The notes beneath the pieces were generated by a model. That model was not told the origin of the DNA. It did no database searches and saw only the letters and a program-made list of their open reading frames with translations. From positions 558,001-622,000 of the forward strand of contig NZ_JABEKV010000003.1 of the NCBI RefSeq assembly GCF_013283645.1: a stretch of 64,000 nucleotides of DNA, in the 5' to 3' direction. Below, in pieces: positions 52,095 through 60,077 of this stretch (position 1 is the stretch's first letter; each line of letters opens with the position of its first letter). A program made the translations under genes and the position numbers. This DNA is from Sinorhizobium psoraleae (GTDB lineage: Bacteria; Pseudomonadota; Alphaproteobacteria; Rhizobiales; Rhizobiaceae).

Positions 52095-52685
52095 TCATAG
52101 GCGCGCGGCGCTGTAGTCGTACCGCAGCGATGGATCGGGATCATTCACGTAGTCGAGCTGAAAGAAGAAGCAGCGGTCGTCCCCCTCCACGGCCATTAAC
52201 CCGAGCACCCTCTCCGGACCGATCCTTCGGAAATGGTCGATGATGGGCTTGCGGTCGTAGAGCATGGCCGCGCTGGTTCGGTCTCGAAAGCGTGACGTCC
52301 GCAGAATAGCTGTCGGGCCTCGCGCGCGCAGATGTTTGACCAAATGGGAGAACAAATTCCTCGCGGCGCTGGTACGACCTAACCGATGGAAGCGAAAGGC
52401 CAGGTGAAGCGGGATTGGAGATGGATCGATCGGCACGAGGAGGTTGCCATATGTATTGAACAACAGAGCGTCGGCGCGCATGTCGGGGCGGAAGCGTTTA
52501 CCGAACCAACCCAGGTTCTCCAGCACCCCGTCCAGCGGATGCCCGGTCGCAATTCCGCGGCCTTTCCAAAGCCCCACCATCTCGGTCACCGGCACCGCGT
52601 CCAGGCTATCGAAATAGGCGAGGGCCTCGTGCTGGGAGCCCATCTTCATGTGCGTACTCAACGACGTGCCTAAGTCGCTACACAT
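52095..52685 (-). CDS. DUF4334/GXWXG-type protein
   Basis: A 196-residue soluble protein. The N-terminal GXWXG segment is VGLWKGRGIATGHPLDGVLENLG, read in two parts. The C-terminal DUF4334 part contains MLYDRKPIIDHFRRI, LGLMAVEGDDRCFFFQL and a closing LRYD. No enzyme activity is established for the family. Start choice is uncertain: ATG 52685 lacks a clear ribosome site, and 52649 and 52643 are alternatives. Its last codons run into a mosaic repeat edge, so the C terminus may be repeat-derived. Confidence 0.7.
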   Translation of the reverse strand: MCSDLGTSLSTHMKMGSQHEALAYFDSLDAVPVTEMVGLWKGRGIATGHPLDGVLENLGWFGKRFRPDMRADALLFNTYGNLLVPIDPSPIPLHLAFRFHRLGRTSAARNLFSHLVKHLRARGPTAILRTSRFRDRTSAAMLYDRKPIIDHFRRIGPERVLGLMAVEGDDRCFFFQLDYVNDPDPSLRYDYSAARL

Positions 52686-52742
52686 GCCGCGTTTATCTAG
52701 GGCACGCCTCCTGATCGTCCACCGGAGCCGACAAGGACAAGA

Positions 52743-52805
52743 ACATGCAGCAATACGAAATGCTGCCGCTGCCTTTGCGCGTCCGGTGGACGCGCGGCGC
52801 TCCAG
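52743..52805. repeat. Mosaic palindromic repeat, variant copy
   Basis: ACATGCAGCAATACGAAATG, then TGCCTTTGCGCGTCCG and GTGGACGCGCGGCGCTCCAG, parallels the joining part and second module of the 35233-35338 repeat, with a CCGGTGG core in place of TGATAAG. It lies in the divergent promoter region between the DUF4334 and MBL genes. Confidence 0.7.
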
Positions 52806-52934
52806 GGCCGGGCGGTTGACACAGGCGAGCCTGTGAGCGTCAGATGACTTGAGAACTGCGCTGCGCGGCATTTCCCGAACGCAAGATTCCACGCACGAGG
52901 CGGTTTGCCGGGTCGTATTCTGCAGGAGCGGCAT

Positions 52935-53945
52935 GTGGTGTTCCTTGTTCAACCCAGGCTGGTCAATGAGCCTTTCGGCGATGCGGGCGTCCTGCTTGAT
53001 TTCACTTTCAAGTCGCGTGCGATCCTGTTCGATCTCGGCGATCTGTCTCCTCTTCCGGCTGGCACCGTTTCCAAGATCCGGCACGTGTTTGTGTCTCACA
53101 TGCATATGGATCATTTCGCGGGCTTCGACCGGATGCTCCGGTTCCACCTCAACCGGACGGCGGAGCTTCAAATATTCGGTCCTCCCGGTCTGACAGACGC
53201 CGTCGAGGCAAAGCTGCGATCGTACACCTGGAATCTTCTCAATGAGACTTCCGAGGATTTCTCGATCATTGCGGCAGAGTGGAATCTCAAGGATGAGCTG
53301 ACCCGATCCCGGTTCAAGGCACGCAGTAGATTCGATCGCGAGACGCTCGGCGTCGAGGTGCTGGCTTCCCCCCGTCTCCTCGTGGAGCCAGACTTCCACA
53401 TCGAAGCGATCGAGCTCGATCACGGGATTCCGTGCCTGGCATTCGCGTTTCAGGAGAGCCTGCGGGTAAACGTGCATAAGACGGTGCTGGATCAGCTTGG
53501 CCTTCCGGTAGGCCCCTGGCTGACGGAGGCCAAACGTCTCGTGAGGTCTCACGGGGGCCCGGGCGCGGTCGTGCAAATTCCCGGCCACCGCGACGTGACA
53601 CTGGGCGACCTCCTCAGTGCCAAGGCGCTCGTCACCGGCCCGGGAGAACGAGTCTGCTACGCAACGGACCTGGCATTTACCGACGCGAACGTCTCACGCT
53701 TGCTTGCGTTGGCGGGAGGGTCGGACTACCTCTTTATCGAGGGCGGCTTCCTTGATGAGGACAAGGCGATTGCAGCTTCCAAAAGGCACCTGACCGCATT
53801 GCAGGCCGGCAGTATCGCTGCAGACGCCCTTGTGACAAGGGCTGTTCCCATGCATTTCTCACCGCGCTATCTCGGTCGGGAACAATCGCTGATTGAAGAG
53901 TTCCGGGCAGGCCTTGCCGACCAGGCTCCTCATGCGGATCCTTGA
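52935..53945 (+). CDS. MBL-fold metallo-hydrolase, RNase Z-like
   Basis: A 336-residue metallo-beta-lactamase-fold protein. The metal-binding motif is SHMHMDHFAG (near residue 54). Further ligands are likely in IELDHGIPC, YATDLAFTD and MHFSPRY, a pattern like ribonuclease Z and related hydrolases. The GTG at 52935 follows AGGAG by six bases and starts the typical VVFLVQPRLVNEPFGD. Whether it processes RNA or a small molecule cannot be settled. The length and the lack of a clear tRNA-binding arm leave both open. Confidence 0.8.
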   Translation: MVFLVQPRLVNEPFGDAGVLLDFTFKSRAILFDLGDLSPLPAGTVSKIRHVFVSHMHMDHFAGFDRMLRFHLNRTAELQIFGPPGLTDAVEAKLRSYTWNLLNETSEDFSIIAAEWNLKDELTRSRFKARSRFDRETLGVEVLASPRLLVEPDFHIEAIELDHGIPCLAFAFQESLRVNVHKTVLDQLGLPVGPWLTEAKRLVRSHGGPGAVVQIPGHRDVTLGDLLSAKALVTGPGERVCYATDLAFTDANVSRLLALAGGSDYLFIEGGFLDEDKAIAASKRHLTALQAGSIAADALVTRAVPMHFSPRYLGREQSLIEEFRAGLADQAPHADP

Positions 53946-54009
53946 GCTAAACTGACAACTGCAATCGCCAGCCCATGAGCTTGATTCGGTCCTCGCCGAG
54001 CGAAATCAG

Positions 54010-55227
54010 TCACGGCGATCCATTTCGAGGTGGCGTCACGTCGTTGAGATGGTAGTTGCCGACCACGTGATATTTCCAGCGCACCGGATCGTGCAGTGTG
54101 TGCGTGCGCGCATTGCGCCAGTAGCGGTCGAGATTGAGTGCGACCTTGGTCGAGGCGGTGCCGGCAAGTTCGAAGAGCGTGTTGGTGGCGTCGAGCGCGA
54201 CCTCTGTCGTCAGAACCTGGGCGGCGGCGACAGCAAGGCTCGCTTCGATTGCGTGTTGCTCCGTCGGATCGATTTGGGCGATGTCGACCTTTCTTCCCGC
54301 ATGTTCGACGACTGCCGACGCCGCCTCCAGGCGGATGGCGATCTCGCCGACCCGGGCGATCGTCAATGGGTCTTCCGACGCCCGTTCCACGCCGCTGCCC
54401 GTCCACGGCCGCGCCTTGGTGCGGACGGAGTCGACGGTCTCCCGGAAAGCGGCGCGCGCAATGCCGAGATCCACGCCGGCATGGATGATCTGGCCGACGG
54501 AGCCGATGGTGCCGGGACGTTCGAATCCGCGGTGAAACCGGACGACGGATCCGGCGTTCACATAGACATTCTGCAGTACGGTCGTGCCGCTGCCGGTGAC
54601 GCGTTGCCCGAAACTGTCCCAGTCGTCGATGATCTGCACGCCTTCGGTGCCGCGCGGGACGAAGGACATTGTCAACTGGTCGGCAGGATCGAGCGCGAAA
54701 ATTGCGATCCAATCGGCAAAGAGAACGCCGGTCGAATAATATTTGCGGCCGTTGATCCGGTATCCGGCACCGTCTTCGGTCAGGCGCGTGTCGTAATCGC
54801 CGACGGTCTCCGTACCGGTTTCGGCGAGCGCATTGCCGAACCGGTCGCCAGCAAGCACCCGCCCGAAAAAGAACTTCTTCTGCTCCTCCGTCCCGTCGTG
54901 ACGAAGCGCCTCCAGGACATAGAAATGGTTCTGGGGAATCTGGCCGATCGAGCTGTCGGCTTCGGAGAGGATCGCCGCGACCTCGGCGAGCACGGCGTTC
55001 GATACATCGATCCCGTCGTAATCCGATGGAACGCTGATCGCCAGCAGGCCCGATTGCGCGAGTTGATCGAGTTCCTCATGGGGAAGAACGCGCTCCAGAT
55101 CACGCTCGCTGGCACGTACCGCAAACTGCCTTGCCAGATCTCTTGCAACCGACAAGGCCTCTTCCTCGCTTTCGATGCGCTGCGCGGGCGATCTCGTCTT
55201 CTCGGCGAACTGCGAGATGGTTCCCAT
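54010..55227 (-). CDS. SfnB-type acyl-CoA dehydrogenase-family monooxygenase
   Basis: A 405-residue flavin-dependent enzyme of the acyl-CoA dehydrogenase fold, close to SfnB/DszC proteins of organosulfur use. Landmarks are IGQIPQNHFYVLEALRHDG, NALAETGTETVGDYDTRL, GYRINGRKYYSTGVLFADW and the C-terminal LFELAGTASTKVALNLDRYW. It probably oxidises or desulfurises a sulfur compound such as a sulfone with reduced flavin. The start at 55227 follows GGAGG. Earlier in-frame ATGs lack sites. A palindrome at 55372-55388 may be its operator. Confidence 0.85.
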   Translation of the reverse strand: MGTISQFAEKTRSPAQRIESEEEALSVARDLARQFAVRASERDLERVLPHEELDQLAQSGLLAISVPSDYDGIDVSNAVLAEVAAILSEADSSIGQIPQNHFYVLEALRHDGTEEQKKFFFGRVLAGDRFGNALAETGTETVGDYDTRLTEDGAGYRINGRKYYSTGVLFADWIAIFALDPADQLTMSFVPRGTEGVQIIDDWDSFGQRVTGSGTTVLQNVYVNAGSVVRFHRGFERPGTIGSVGQIIHAGVDLGIARAAFRETVDSVRTKARPWTGSGVERASEDPLTIARVGEIAIRLEAASAVVEHAGRKVDIAQIDPTEQHAIEASLAVAAAQVLTTEVALDATNTLFELAGTASTKVALNLDRYWRNARTHTLHDPVRWKYHVVGNYHLNDVTPPRNGSP

Positions 55228-55371
55228 ATCGATCCTCCATAGATCGCGACGTCCCTGGATCGCATCAATCCGGAACACTCGCAATCGGTTCCAAGAACGT
55301 CGGTGCGGGCGGAAGCCGTTTTCACTCCCCACGAGTCCGCTCCGACCATTGGCCGTATCACTGAACGATCA

Positions 55372-55388
55372 CCTTACATCCGGTAAGG
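55372..55388. promoter_or_regulatory. Inverted repeat CCTTAC-N5-GTAAGG
   Basis: A perfect 6-bp inverted repeat lies about 145 bases upstream of the SfnB-like start. It is a possible regulator site, and no regulator gene is adjacent. Confidence 0.35.
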
Positions 55389-55721
55389 AAGCTTGTTCTA
55401 TAGAATTTATGGATATTGAACTTTCTTTGCTTCGCTCGCGTCGATCCACTCTCATATCATGAAGCATGGACTGTTTTCTTGCATTCGCCAATTGTACGTC
55501 CGGTCGCGGTGGAGAAGGCTGTAAAGGCGGCGACGGGCGAAGCCGTTTGGCGCACTGCTGTCGAGGGGCAATCGTGGCTTGGTTTCAATCGGAAGCGCCG
55601 CGTGATGTTATTCGGCGGCGACTGCTTGAGACGAGTGGTTGAGACGAGCGGTCGAACAAAACGCTTGCCGATCGGTCTCTTTGTCATAAAATACTAACTT
55701 GATAGACTATGCCGCATAAGC

Positions 55722-55752
55722 ATGCGTCTGATAGGAGGCGCGGCGCTGGAGG
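55722..55752. repeat. Partial mosaic palindrome module
   Basis: GCATGCGTCTGATAGGAGGC followed by GCGGCGCTGGAG resembles the second half of the mosaic repeat, with a changed loop side. Confidence 0.6.
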
Positions 55753-55903
55753 CAGCCAAAGGAGCGCAGACTTCCCGGTAGCCGAGCGGCATCCAGTCTT
55801 GATATCCCTGAAAATTCAAACGGCAGCTATTTGTGTGTTTCGAAGTCCTGCGTAGGGGTTGCCCACGACTGATACGGCTGCGGCCGGACGCAAAGGAGCT
55901 CAC

Positions 55904-57310
55904 ATGACTGTTTACGGATTGTTTGCAACGAAGCCGCCCGCGGCGGCCGGCCTATCCTCGAAGCCCGAGATTGCCATAGTCGGGCGTGGATTTTCAGGCA
56001 TCATGATGGCGATCGCGCTCATGAAGTCGGTCCGCGTATCCTTCCATTTGACCATGTACGATCCTCACCCGTCGATCAGCGGTGGCCAGGCCCTGTCTTC
56101 GGCGCAGAGCTGCGAGATACTCAACAGCCGCGTGCGTGATCTCTCGGTTGCCGCCGGGCAGCCTGACGATTTCAACGACTGGCTTTGCACCAATGGCGAA
56201 TTCCGGGCGGCGGTACCGGCGGCGATACCTGGCTTCCAGCAGATTTTCGTGCCCAGGGGCATTTTCAGCGACTACGTCCATCAGCGTTTTTCCGAGGCGC
56301 TTGCACGCCGTTCCGATATCACCGTGAAGTTCTCCCACCAGCCAGTCCGTGGTCTGCACAAGCTCGCCACAGGTCGCTTTACGCTCGTTCACGATGCCGG
56401 AACCGACGAATGCGATGTCGTCGTGCTCGCGACCGGCTTTGGCATGAGGCCTCGCGACGTCGATGTTCCCGACGAGGAGCGGCCGGTCGTCAGAGCCCGC
56501 CGGCTTGTCGATCCGCGGCATGCGATCCTTCTTGGCAGCGGCATTCGTGTCGTCGATCAGCTCTTCCAGTTGCGTGACAACGGCTACGCGGGAACGGTCA
56601 CGCTCCTGTCGCGACATGGCTTTCTTCCGCAGACGCATACGCGCCTGTCGGCGGCCCCGAGTTTCCCGGTCGACCCGATGCCGTCGAGCCTCCGGGAGAT
56701 CGTCCGGTTCGTCCGCAAGGCCTGCGCCGATGCGGAGGCCAAGGGGCAGAGCTGGCAGTCGGCGATGAACGGGCTTCGCCGCCGTGCGCGCTCGCTCTGG
56801 CAGGCGCTCCCCGCGCGGGAAAAGCGCCAGTTCAACCGGCATCTGCGCGCCATCTACGACAGCCACAGAAACCGCCTGCCGGCGGCCGTCCATGCTCGCC
56901 TCCAGCAGGAGCTTGCCGAGGGCCGGACGATACTTCGTCGCGGATGGGCCGGGCGGCGGGTGCCGGAAGGACTGATGGTTCGCTGGTCCGGCGAGCCAAC
57001 GGAGGAACTGCTGCGGGCCGACCAGGTGATCGACTGCCGCTGCTCGGCGCCGGACCTCCAGGCGCCGTTGCTTCAAAGCCTTTTTGCCGGCGGATTGGCC
57101 ATGCCGGACGAGCTCGAACTCGGCATTGCCGTCAGCCCCACCGGAGAGGTGCTCGGCAGCGGCGGCCGCACGCCGAACCTCTTTGCGATCGGTCCGCTCG
57201 GAGTGGGCAGCCTGCCCGACATCGACCTCGTCCCGGAGATCGTCACCCAGACCTATGCGGCGGCACGCCTGATCGCGACCGGCAAGCGCGTGGCACTGAA
57301 GGCGGGGTGA
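55904..57310 (+). CDS. FAD/NAD(P)-binding protein
   Basis: A 468-residue flavoprotein-like protein. The N-terminal Rossmann motif is IAIVGRGFSGIMMAIAL. CDVVVLATGFG and AILLGSGIRVVDQLFQL mark a second dinucleotide-binding part, and a C-terminal NLFAIGPLGVGS closes the FAD site. This layout matches FAD/NAD(P)-binding proteins (NAD_binding_9 type) found near sulfur-assimilation genes. The ATG at 55904 follows AAAGGAG. Electron transfer or oxidation in sulfur acquisition together with the SfnB-like neighbour is possible. Confidence 0.78.
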   Translation: MTVYGLFATKPPAAAGLSSKPEIAIVGRGFSGIMMAIALMKSVRVSFHLTMYDPHPSISGGQALSSAQSCEILNSRVRDLSVAAGQPDDFNDWLCTNGEFRAAVPAAIPGFQQIFVPRGIFSDYVHQRFSEALARRSDITVKFSHQPVRGLHKLATGRFTLVHDAGTDECDVVVLATGFGMRPRDVDVPDEERPVVRARRLVDPRHAILLGSGIRVVDQLFQLRDNGYAGTVTLLSRHGFLPQTHTRLSAAPSFPVDPMPSSLREIVRFVRKACADAEAKGQSWQSAMNGLRRRARSLWQALPAREKRQFNRHLRAIYDSHRNRLPAAVHARLQQELAEGRTILRRGWAGRRVPEGLMVRWSGEPTEELLRADQVIDCRCSAPDLQAPLLQSLFAGGLAMPDELELGIAVSPTGEVLGSGGRTPNLFAIGPLGVGSLPDIDLVPEIVTQTYAAARLIATGKRVALKAG

Positions 57311-57332
57311 TCGGAACCGCGACGATGTAGGC

Positions 57333-57377
57333 TGCAGCACCCGTGCGTCTTTTTAGACGTGCAGGTGCTGTAGCACT
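57333..57377. repeat. Mosaic palindrome module after the FAD-binding protein gene
   Basis: GCAGCACCCGTGCGTCT, a TTTTT-containing loop, then AGACGTGCAGGTGCTGTAGC forms a long imperfect palindrome like the second mosaic module. It lies 22 bases past the stop and probably acts as its 3' hairpin. Confidence 0.65.
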
Positions 57378-57485
57378 TTGCGTGGCTGCGTATTTTTCTA
57401 GATCGGCGCGACGTCGAATTCGCACAACAGCCGCTCGAACCTGCCAAGCCGTGCTAGCGCTCAGAGACAGACGGCGGATAGCTAT

Positions 57486-57794
57486 CTATGTCATTCTTCG
57501 AACGACCCAGAGCGACCGTTCCGCATGAGCGATTCCCGACACGAGTTGAAGGCGAGGATTATCCTTGAGCCGTTCGGCCTCATTCACGTCAAGTAGCAGG
57601 ACCTGCTGATCGGTCTCGTTTGCGTTCGGCGTAATCCACCAGCGCCGATCCTCGTAGCAAAGGCCGGCTTCCGGGTTCTCCTGGAAGTATTCAATCGCAT
57701 ATTCAGCGTCCGCTTTTCGCGGACCCGCGCCCACGGACATTTGTTCTTTCGCTCCCTCTAAGATCGGTTGGGGGTCTACGCGATTATACTTCAT
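57486..57794 (-). CDS. Hypothetical protein, about 102 residues
   Basis: The frame encodes KYNRVDPQPILEGAKEQM, a charged middle (DAEYAIEYFQENPEAG) and a C-terminal YEDRRWWITPNANETDQQVL stretch that looks like a real folded domain. The start is uncertain. The frame is open to 57899, with ATGs at 57794, 57821 and 57899. The last lies inside the ArsR palindrome and is unlikely. No family is recognised. Confidence 0.5.
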   Translation of the reverse strand: MKYNRVDPQPILEGAKEQMSVGAGPRKADAEYAIEYFQENPEAGLCYEDRRWWITPNANETDQQVLLLDVNEAERLKDNPRLQLVSGIAHAERSLWVVRRMT

Positions 57795-57885
57795 TATGGC
57801 GCCTGTTGCAGCGAGGACCATTTTTGCTCGCCGTCGAACAACCCGATGCTCAAGATAGCCGAGCCCTTGACAGCCTTTCACAGCA

Positions 57886-57907
57886 TATTTAACATCCATG
57901 TTAAATA
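57886..57907. promoter_or_regulatory. Perfect 10-bp-arm palindrome, probable ArsR operator
   Basis: TATTTAACAT and ATGTTAAATA are separated by two bases. The site ends 12 bases before the ArsR gene, overlapping its promoter or leader. This is typical of ArsR-family autorepression. Confidence 0.78.
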
Positions 57908-57919
57908 CAAGGATATGTC

Positions 57920-58267
57920 ATGCACACCGATCCCCTGAGCGCCCAGTTCGCTGCCCTTGCCGATCCCACGCGCCGCGCGATCCTTGCCCGGTTGAGCGAG
58001 GGCGAGACGTCGGTGAACGATCTCGCCGCTCCGTTTGCGATGAGCCTGCCGGCCATCTCGCGGCATCTGAAGGTGCTGGAGAGTGCCGGGCTCGTCAGCC
58101 GCAGCCGCACCGCGCAGTGGCGGCCCGCCAAGCTCGAGCCGCTTGCGATGAAGGGGGTCGCCGACTGGATCGATCAGTATCGCCACTTCTGGGAATCGAG
58201 CTTCGACCGGCTGGATGCCTATCTGAAGAGCATCCAATCGGGGAGCGACGATGGCTCCCGTCACTGA
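57920..58267 (+). CDS. ArsR-family winged-helix regulator
   Basis: A 115-residue regulator (ADPTRRAILARLSEGETSVN, PFAMSLPAISRHLKVLESAG, LVSRSRTAQWRPAKLEP). It lacks the CxCxxC metal motif of arsenic or cadmium sensors and belongs to the subgroup that sits with SRPBCC (AHSA1) genes. It overlaps the SRPBCC gene by 17 bases and likely represses the whole unit from the 57886-57907 palindrome. Confidence 0.92.
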   Translation: MHTDPLSAQFAALADPTRRAILARLSEGETSVNDLAAPFAMSLPAISRHLKVLESAGLVSRSRTAQWRPAKLEPLAMKGVADWIDQYRHFWESSFDRLDAYLKSIQSGSDDGSRH

Positions 58268-58736
58268 CAGGCTTGCAGCGCACACGCTGAACCTGCGTCG
58301 CATCTTCAATGCGCCGCGAGAGCTGGTCTGGCGCGCCTGGACGCGGCCGGAGATGCTTGTCGCATGGTTCGGGCCGCCTGAGTGGCCCGCGGTCCGCACC
58401 GAGCAGGACCTGCGTCCGGGCGGCACCTGGCGTGCCTGCCTGCGCTCGACGTCGGAAGATCGCGTGCTCTGGCAGGGCGGCGTCTATCGCGAGGTGGTTC
58501 CGCCCGAGCGGCTGGTGTTCAGCTTCAAGTGGGAGAGCGACGATCACGAGGACGGCACTCCGGTCGACACGCTCGTCACCATGCTCCTCACCGAACTGCC
58601 CGACGGGCAGACGCAGATGGAGTTCACGCAGCAGGGATTGAAGTCCGAGCAAAGTCTTGCCGGACATCGCCACGGCTGGACGGGCACCTTCGCCCGTCTC
58701 GATCAGTGGCTGCACACCTACGGGAGGACAGTATGA
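58251..58736 (+). CDS. SRPBCC (AHSA1-like) domain protein
   Basis: A 161-residue START/AHSA1-type protein (LRRIFNAPRELVWRAWTRPE, LVAWFGPPEWP, LRPGGTWRAC, FTQQGLKSEQSLAGHRHGW). These domains bind hydrophobic small molecules. It is translationally linked to the ArsR gene upstream (17-base overlap) and to the DoxX gene downstream (ATGA). Confidence 0.9.
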   Translation: MAPVTDRLAAHTLNLRRIFNAPRELVWRAWTRPEMLVAWFGPPEWPAVRTEQDLRPGGTWRACLRSTSEDRVLWQGGVYREVVPPERLVFSFKWESDDHEDGTPVDTLVTMLLTELPDGQTQMEFTQQGLKSEQSLAGHRHGWTGTFARLDQWLHTYGRTV

Positions 58737-59176
58737 ACACGCCCGCGATGCTCTGGACCGGTCGGATTCTCACCGGGCTTTTTGCCCTGTTCATGCTTGG
58801 TGCCTCGATCGCGCCCAAGCTGCTCCAAATGCCTGTGGCGGAAGCGACGATGGCTGAGCTTGGCTGGCCTGCCGGCTATTCGTTCATGATCGGCCTCATC
58901 GAGCTGACCTGCCTCGTGCTTTACCTGATTCCGCGCACAAGCGTGCTCGGTGCGGTGATGATGATGGGGCTGCTCGGCGGCGCTATGGCGACCCAGATCC
59001 GCGCGGGCAGCCCACTCTTCAGCCACATCCTGTTCAGCATCTATCTCGGGCTGTTCATGTGGGGTGGCCTATGGCTCCGCGACCAGCGCCTCAGGGCTCT
59101 GTTTCCGCTTGCGCGAGAGCCTTCCGCTCCACCTCGTTCGAGGGACGTGGCAGCGTTGCCTGTTTCCAGCCAATAA
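58733..59176 (+). CDS. DoxX-family membrane protein
   Basis: A 147-residue membrane protein with four helices (ILTGLFALFMLGASIAPKLL, SFMIGLIELTCLVLYLI, VLGAVMMMGLLGGAMAT, HILFSIYLGLFMWGGLWL), as in DoxX-like proteins. A basic/proline tail of about 25 residues follows. It overlaps the SRPBCC stop by ATGA. DoxX-ArsR-SRPBCC groupings are common in rhizobia, with unclear function. Confidence 0.87.
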   Translation: MNTPAMLWTGRILTGLFALFMLGASIAPKLLQMPVAEATMAELGWPAGYSFMIGLIELTCLVLYLIPRTSVLGAVMMMGLLGGAMATQIRAGSPLFSHILFSIYLGLFMWGGLWLRDQRLRALFPLAREPSAPPRSRDVAALPVSSQ

Positions 59177-59344
59177 GCGGGATGGACGCACCGGCGACCT
59201 GCAGTGCAGCTCCCCTCGACGGTTTCAGCCAAGTGGGTCTTGAGCGTATTCGTTCTGCAGCCGGTCGCCCAGCGTCCGCGCTGGCGACGAGAGCGTTCGT
59301 TGCGACGGCGCAACGGCCACCAACTTCGATTGAAGGAGACAGCA

Positions 59345-59770
59345 ATGCCCAAGATGATTTTCGTGAATCTGCCGGTGAAGGACATCGCCGCCTCGACCCG
59401 CTTCTATCAAGCGATCGGGTGCCAAAAGAACGAGCAGTTCAGCGACGAGAAGGCATCCTCGATGGTCTGGTCGGACGTGATCACCTTCCAGCTGCTGACG
59501 CGCGACTATTTCGCAACCTTCACGTCGAAAGAGATTCCGGACGCGCATACGACCTGCCAGGTGCTGCTTTGCCTCTCCTGCGACAGCCGCGAAGAGGTGG
59601 ACTCGCTCACCGAAACCGCAGGGAAGGCCGGAGGCAAGGCAGACATTCGTGAACCGATGGACATGGGCTTCATGTACAACCGCGCGTTCGAAGATCCCGA
59701 CGGGCATGTATTCGAGTTGGCGTGGATGGATCCTCAAGCCGTCATGGACGGCAATGCAGAATCAGCCTGA
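59345..59770 (+). CDS. VOC (glyoxalase/bleomycin resistance-like) family protein
   Basis: A 141-residue vicinal-oxygen-chelate protein with the paired beta-alpha-beta-beta-beta units (VNLPVKDIAASTRFYQAIGC, GFMYNRAFEDPDGHVFELAW). The E in the terminal FELAW is a usual metal ligand. The N-terminal ligand position is not clearly conserved, so catalysis is uncertain. An AAGGAG site precedes the ATG. It lies 168 bases after the DoxX gene and ends with a strong hairpin, so it may be the last gene of the ArsR unit. Confidence 0.87.
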   Translation: MPKMIFVNLPVKDIAASTRFYQAIGCQKNEQFSDEKASSMVWSDVITFQLLTRDYFATFTSKEIPDAHTTCQVLLCLSCDSREEVDSLTETAGKAGGKADIREPMDMGFMYNRAFEDPDGHVFELAWMDPQAVMDGNAESA

Positions 59771-59800
59771 CGTCGGCACCGGTATAAGCACCTCTCATGC

Positions 59801-59822
59801 GGCCGGCGCTGAGTCGCCGGCC
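59801..59822 (+). terminator. Stem-loop after the VOC gene
   Basis: GGCCGGCG and CGCCGGCC form a perfect 8-bp stem with loop CTGAGT, 30 bases after the stop. The T-run is lacking. Confidence 0.5.
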
Positions 59823-60077
59823 CTAACACCCGCGCCGGTGGTGAATGGCTCCAAGCGGAACCATATCCCCTCTGACTGGCGGACGGGCGCCCGCTGCCGT
59901 CAACGGCGCGGCGGCAAACTTGCGACCCCGCCCCCTCACGCCGAATACCAAGTTTCGCGCCGCGCTATGGAGATCGGTTTTTCATTGTTGAAAAACCCCC
60001 TGCGGAATCGAAGCTTCTGATCGCCGCGCACGCGGTGGCATAGTTCGCTGGCATCACCATAAATGGAAAGGAATGCC

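Larger units (their letters stand above)
55228..55903. other. Intergenic region between SfnB-like and FAD-binding protein genes
   Basis: No gene is supported. The region holds a palindrome (55372-55388) and a partial mosaic repeat (55722-55752). A plus-strand frame at 55416-55697 has no ribosome site or recognisable domain. Confidence 0.4.

Noticed and set aside
55416-55697. 93-residue frame between the SfnB-like and FAD-binding protein genes
   Set aside because: It has no ribosome site and no motif, and the antisense frame is equally long.
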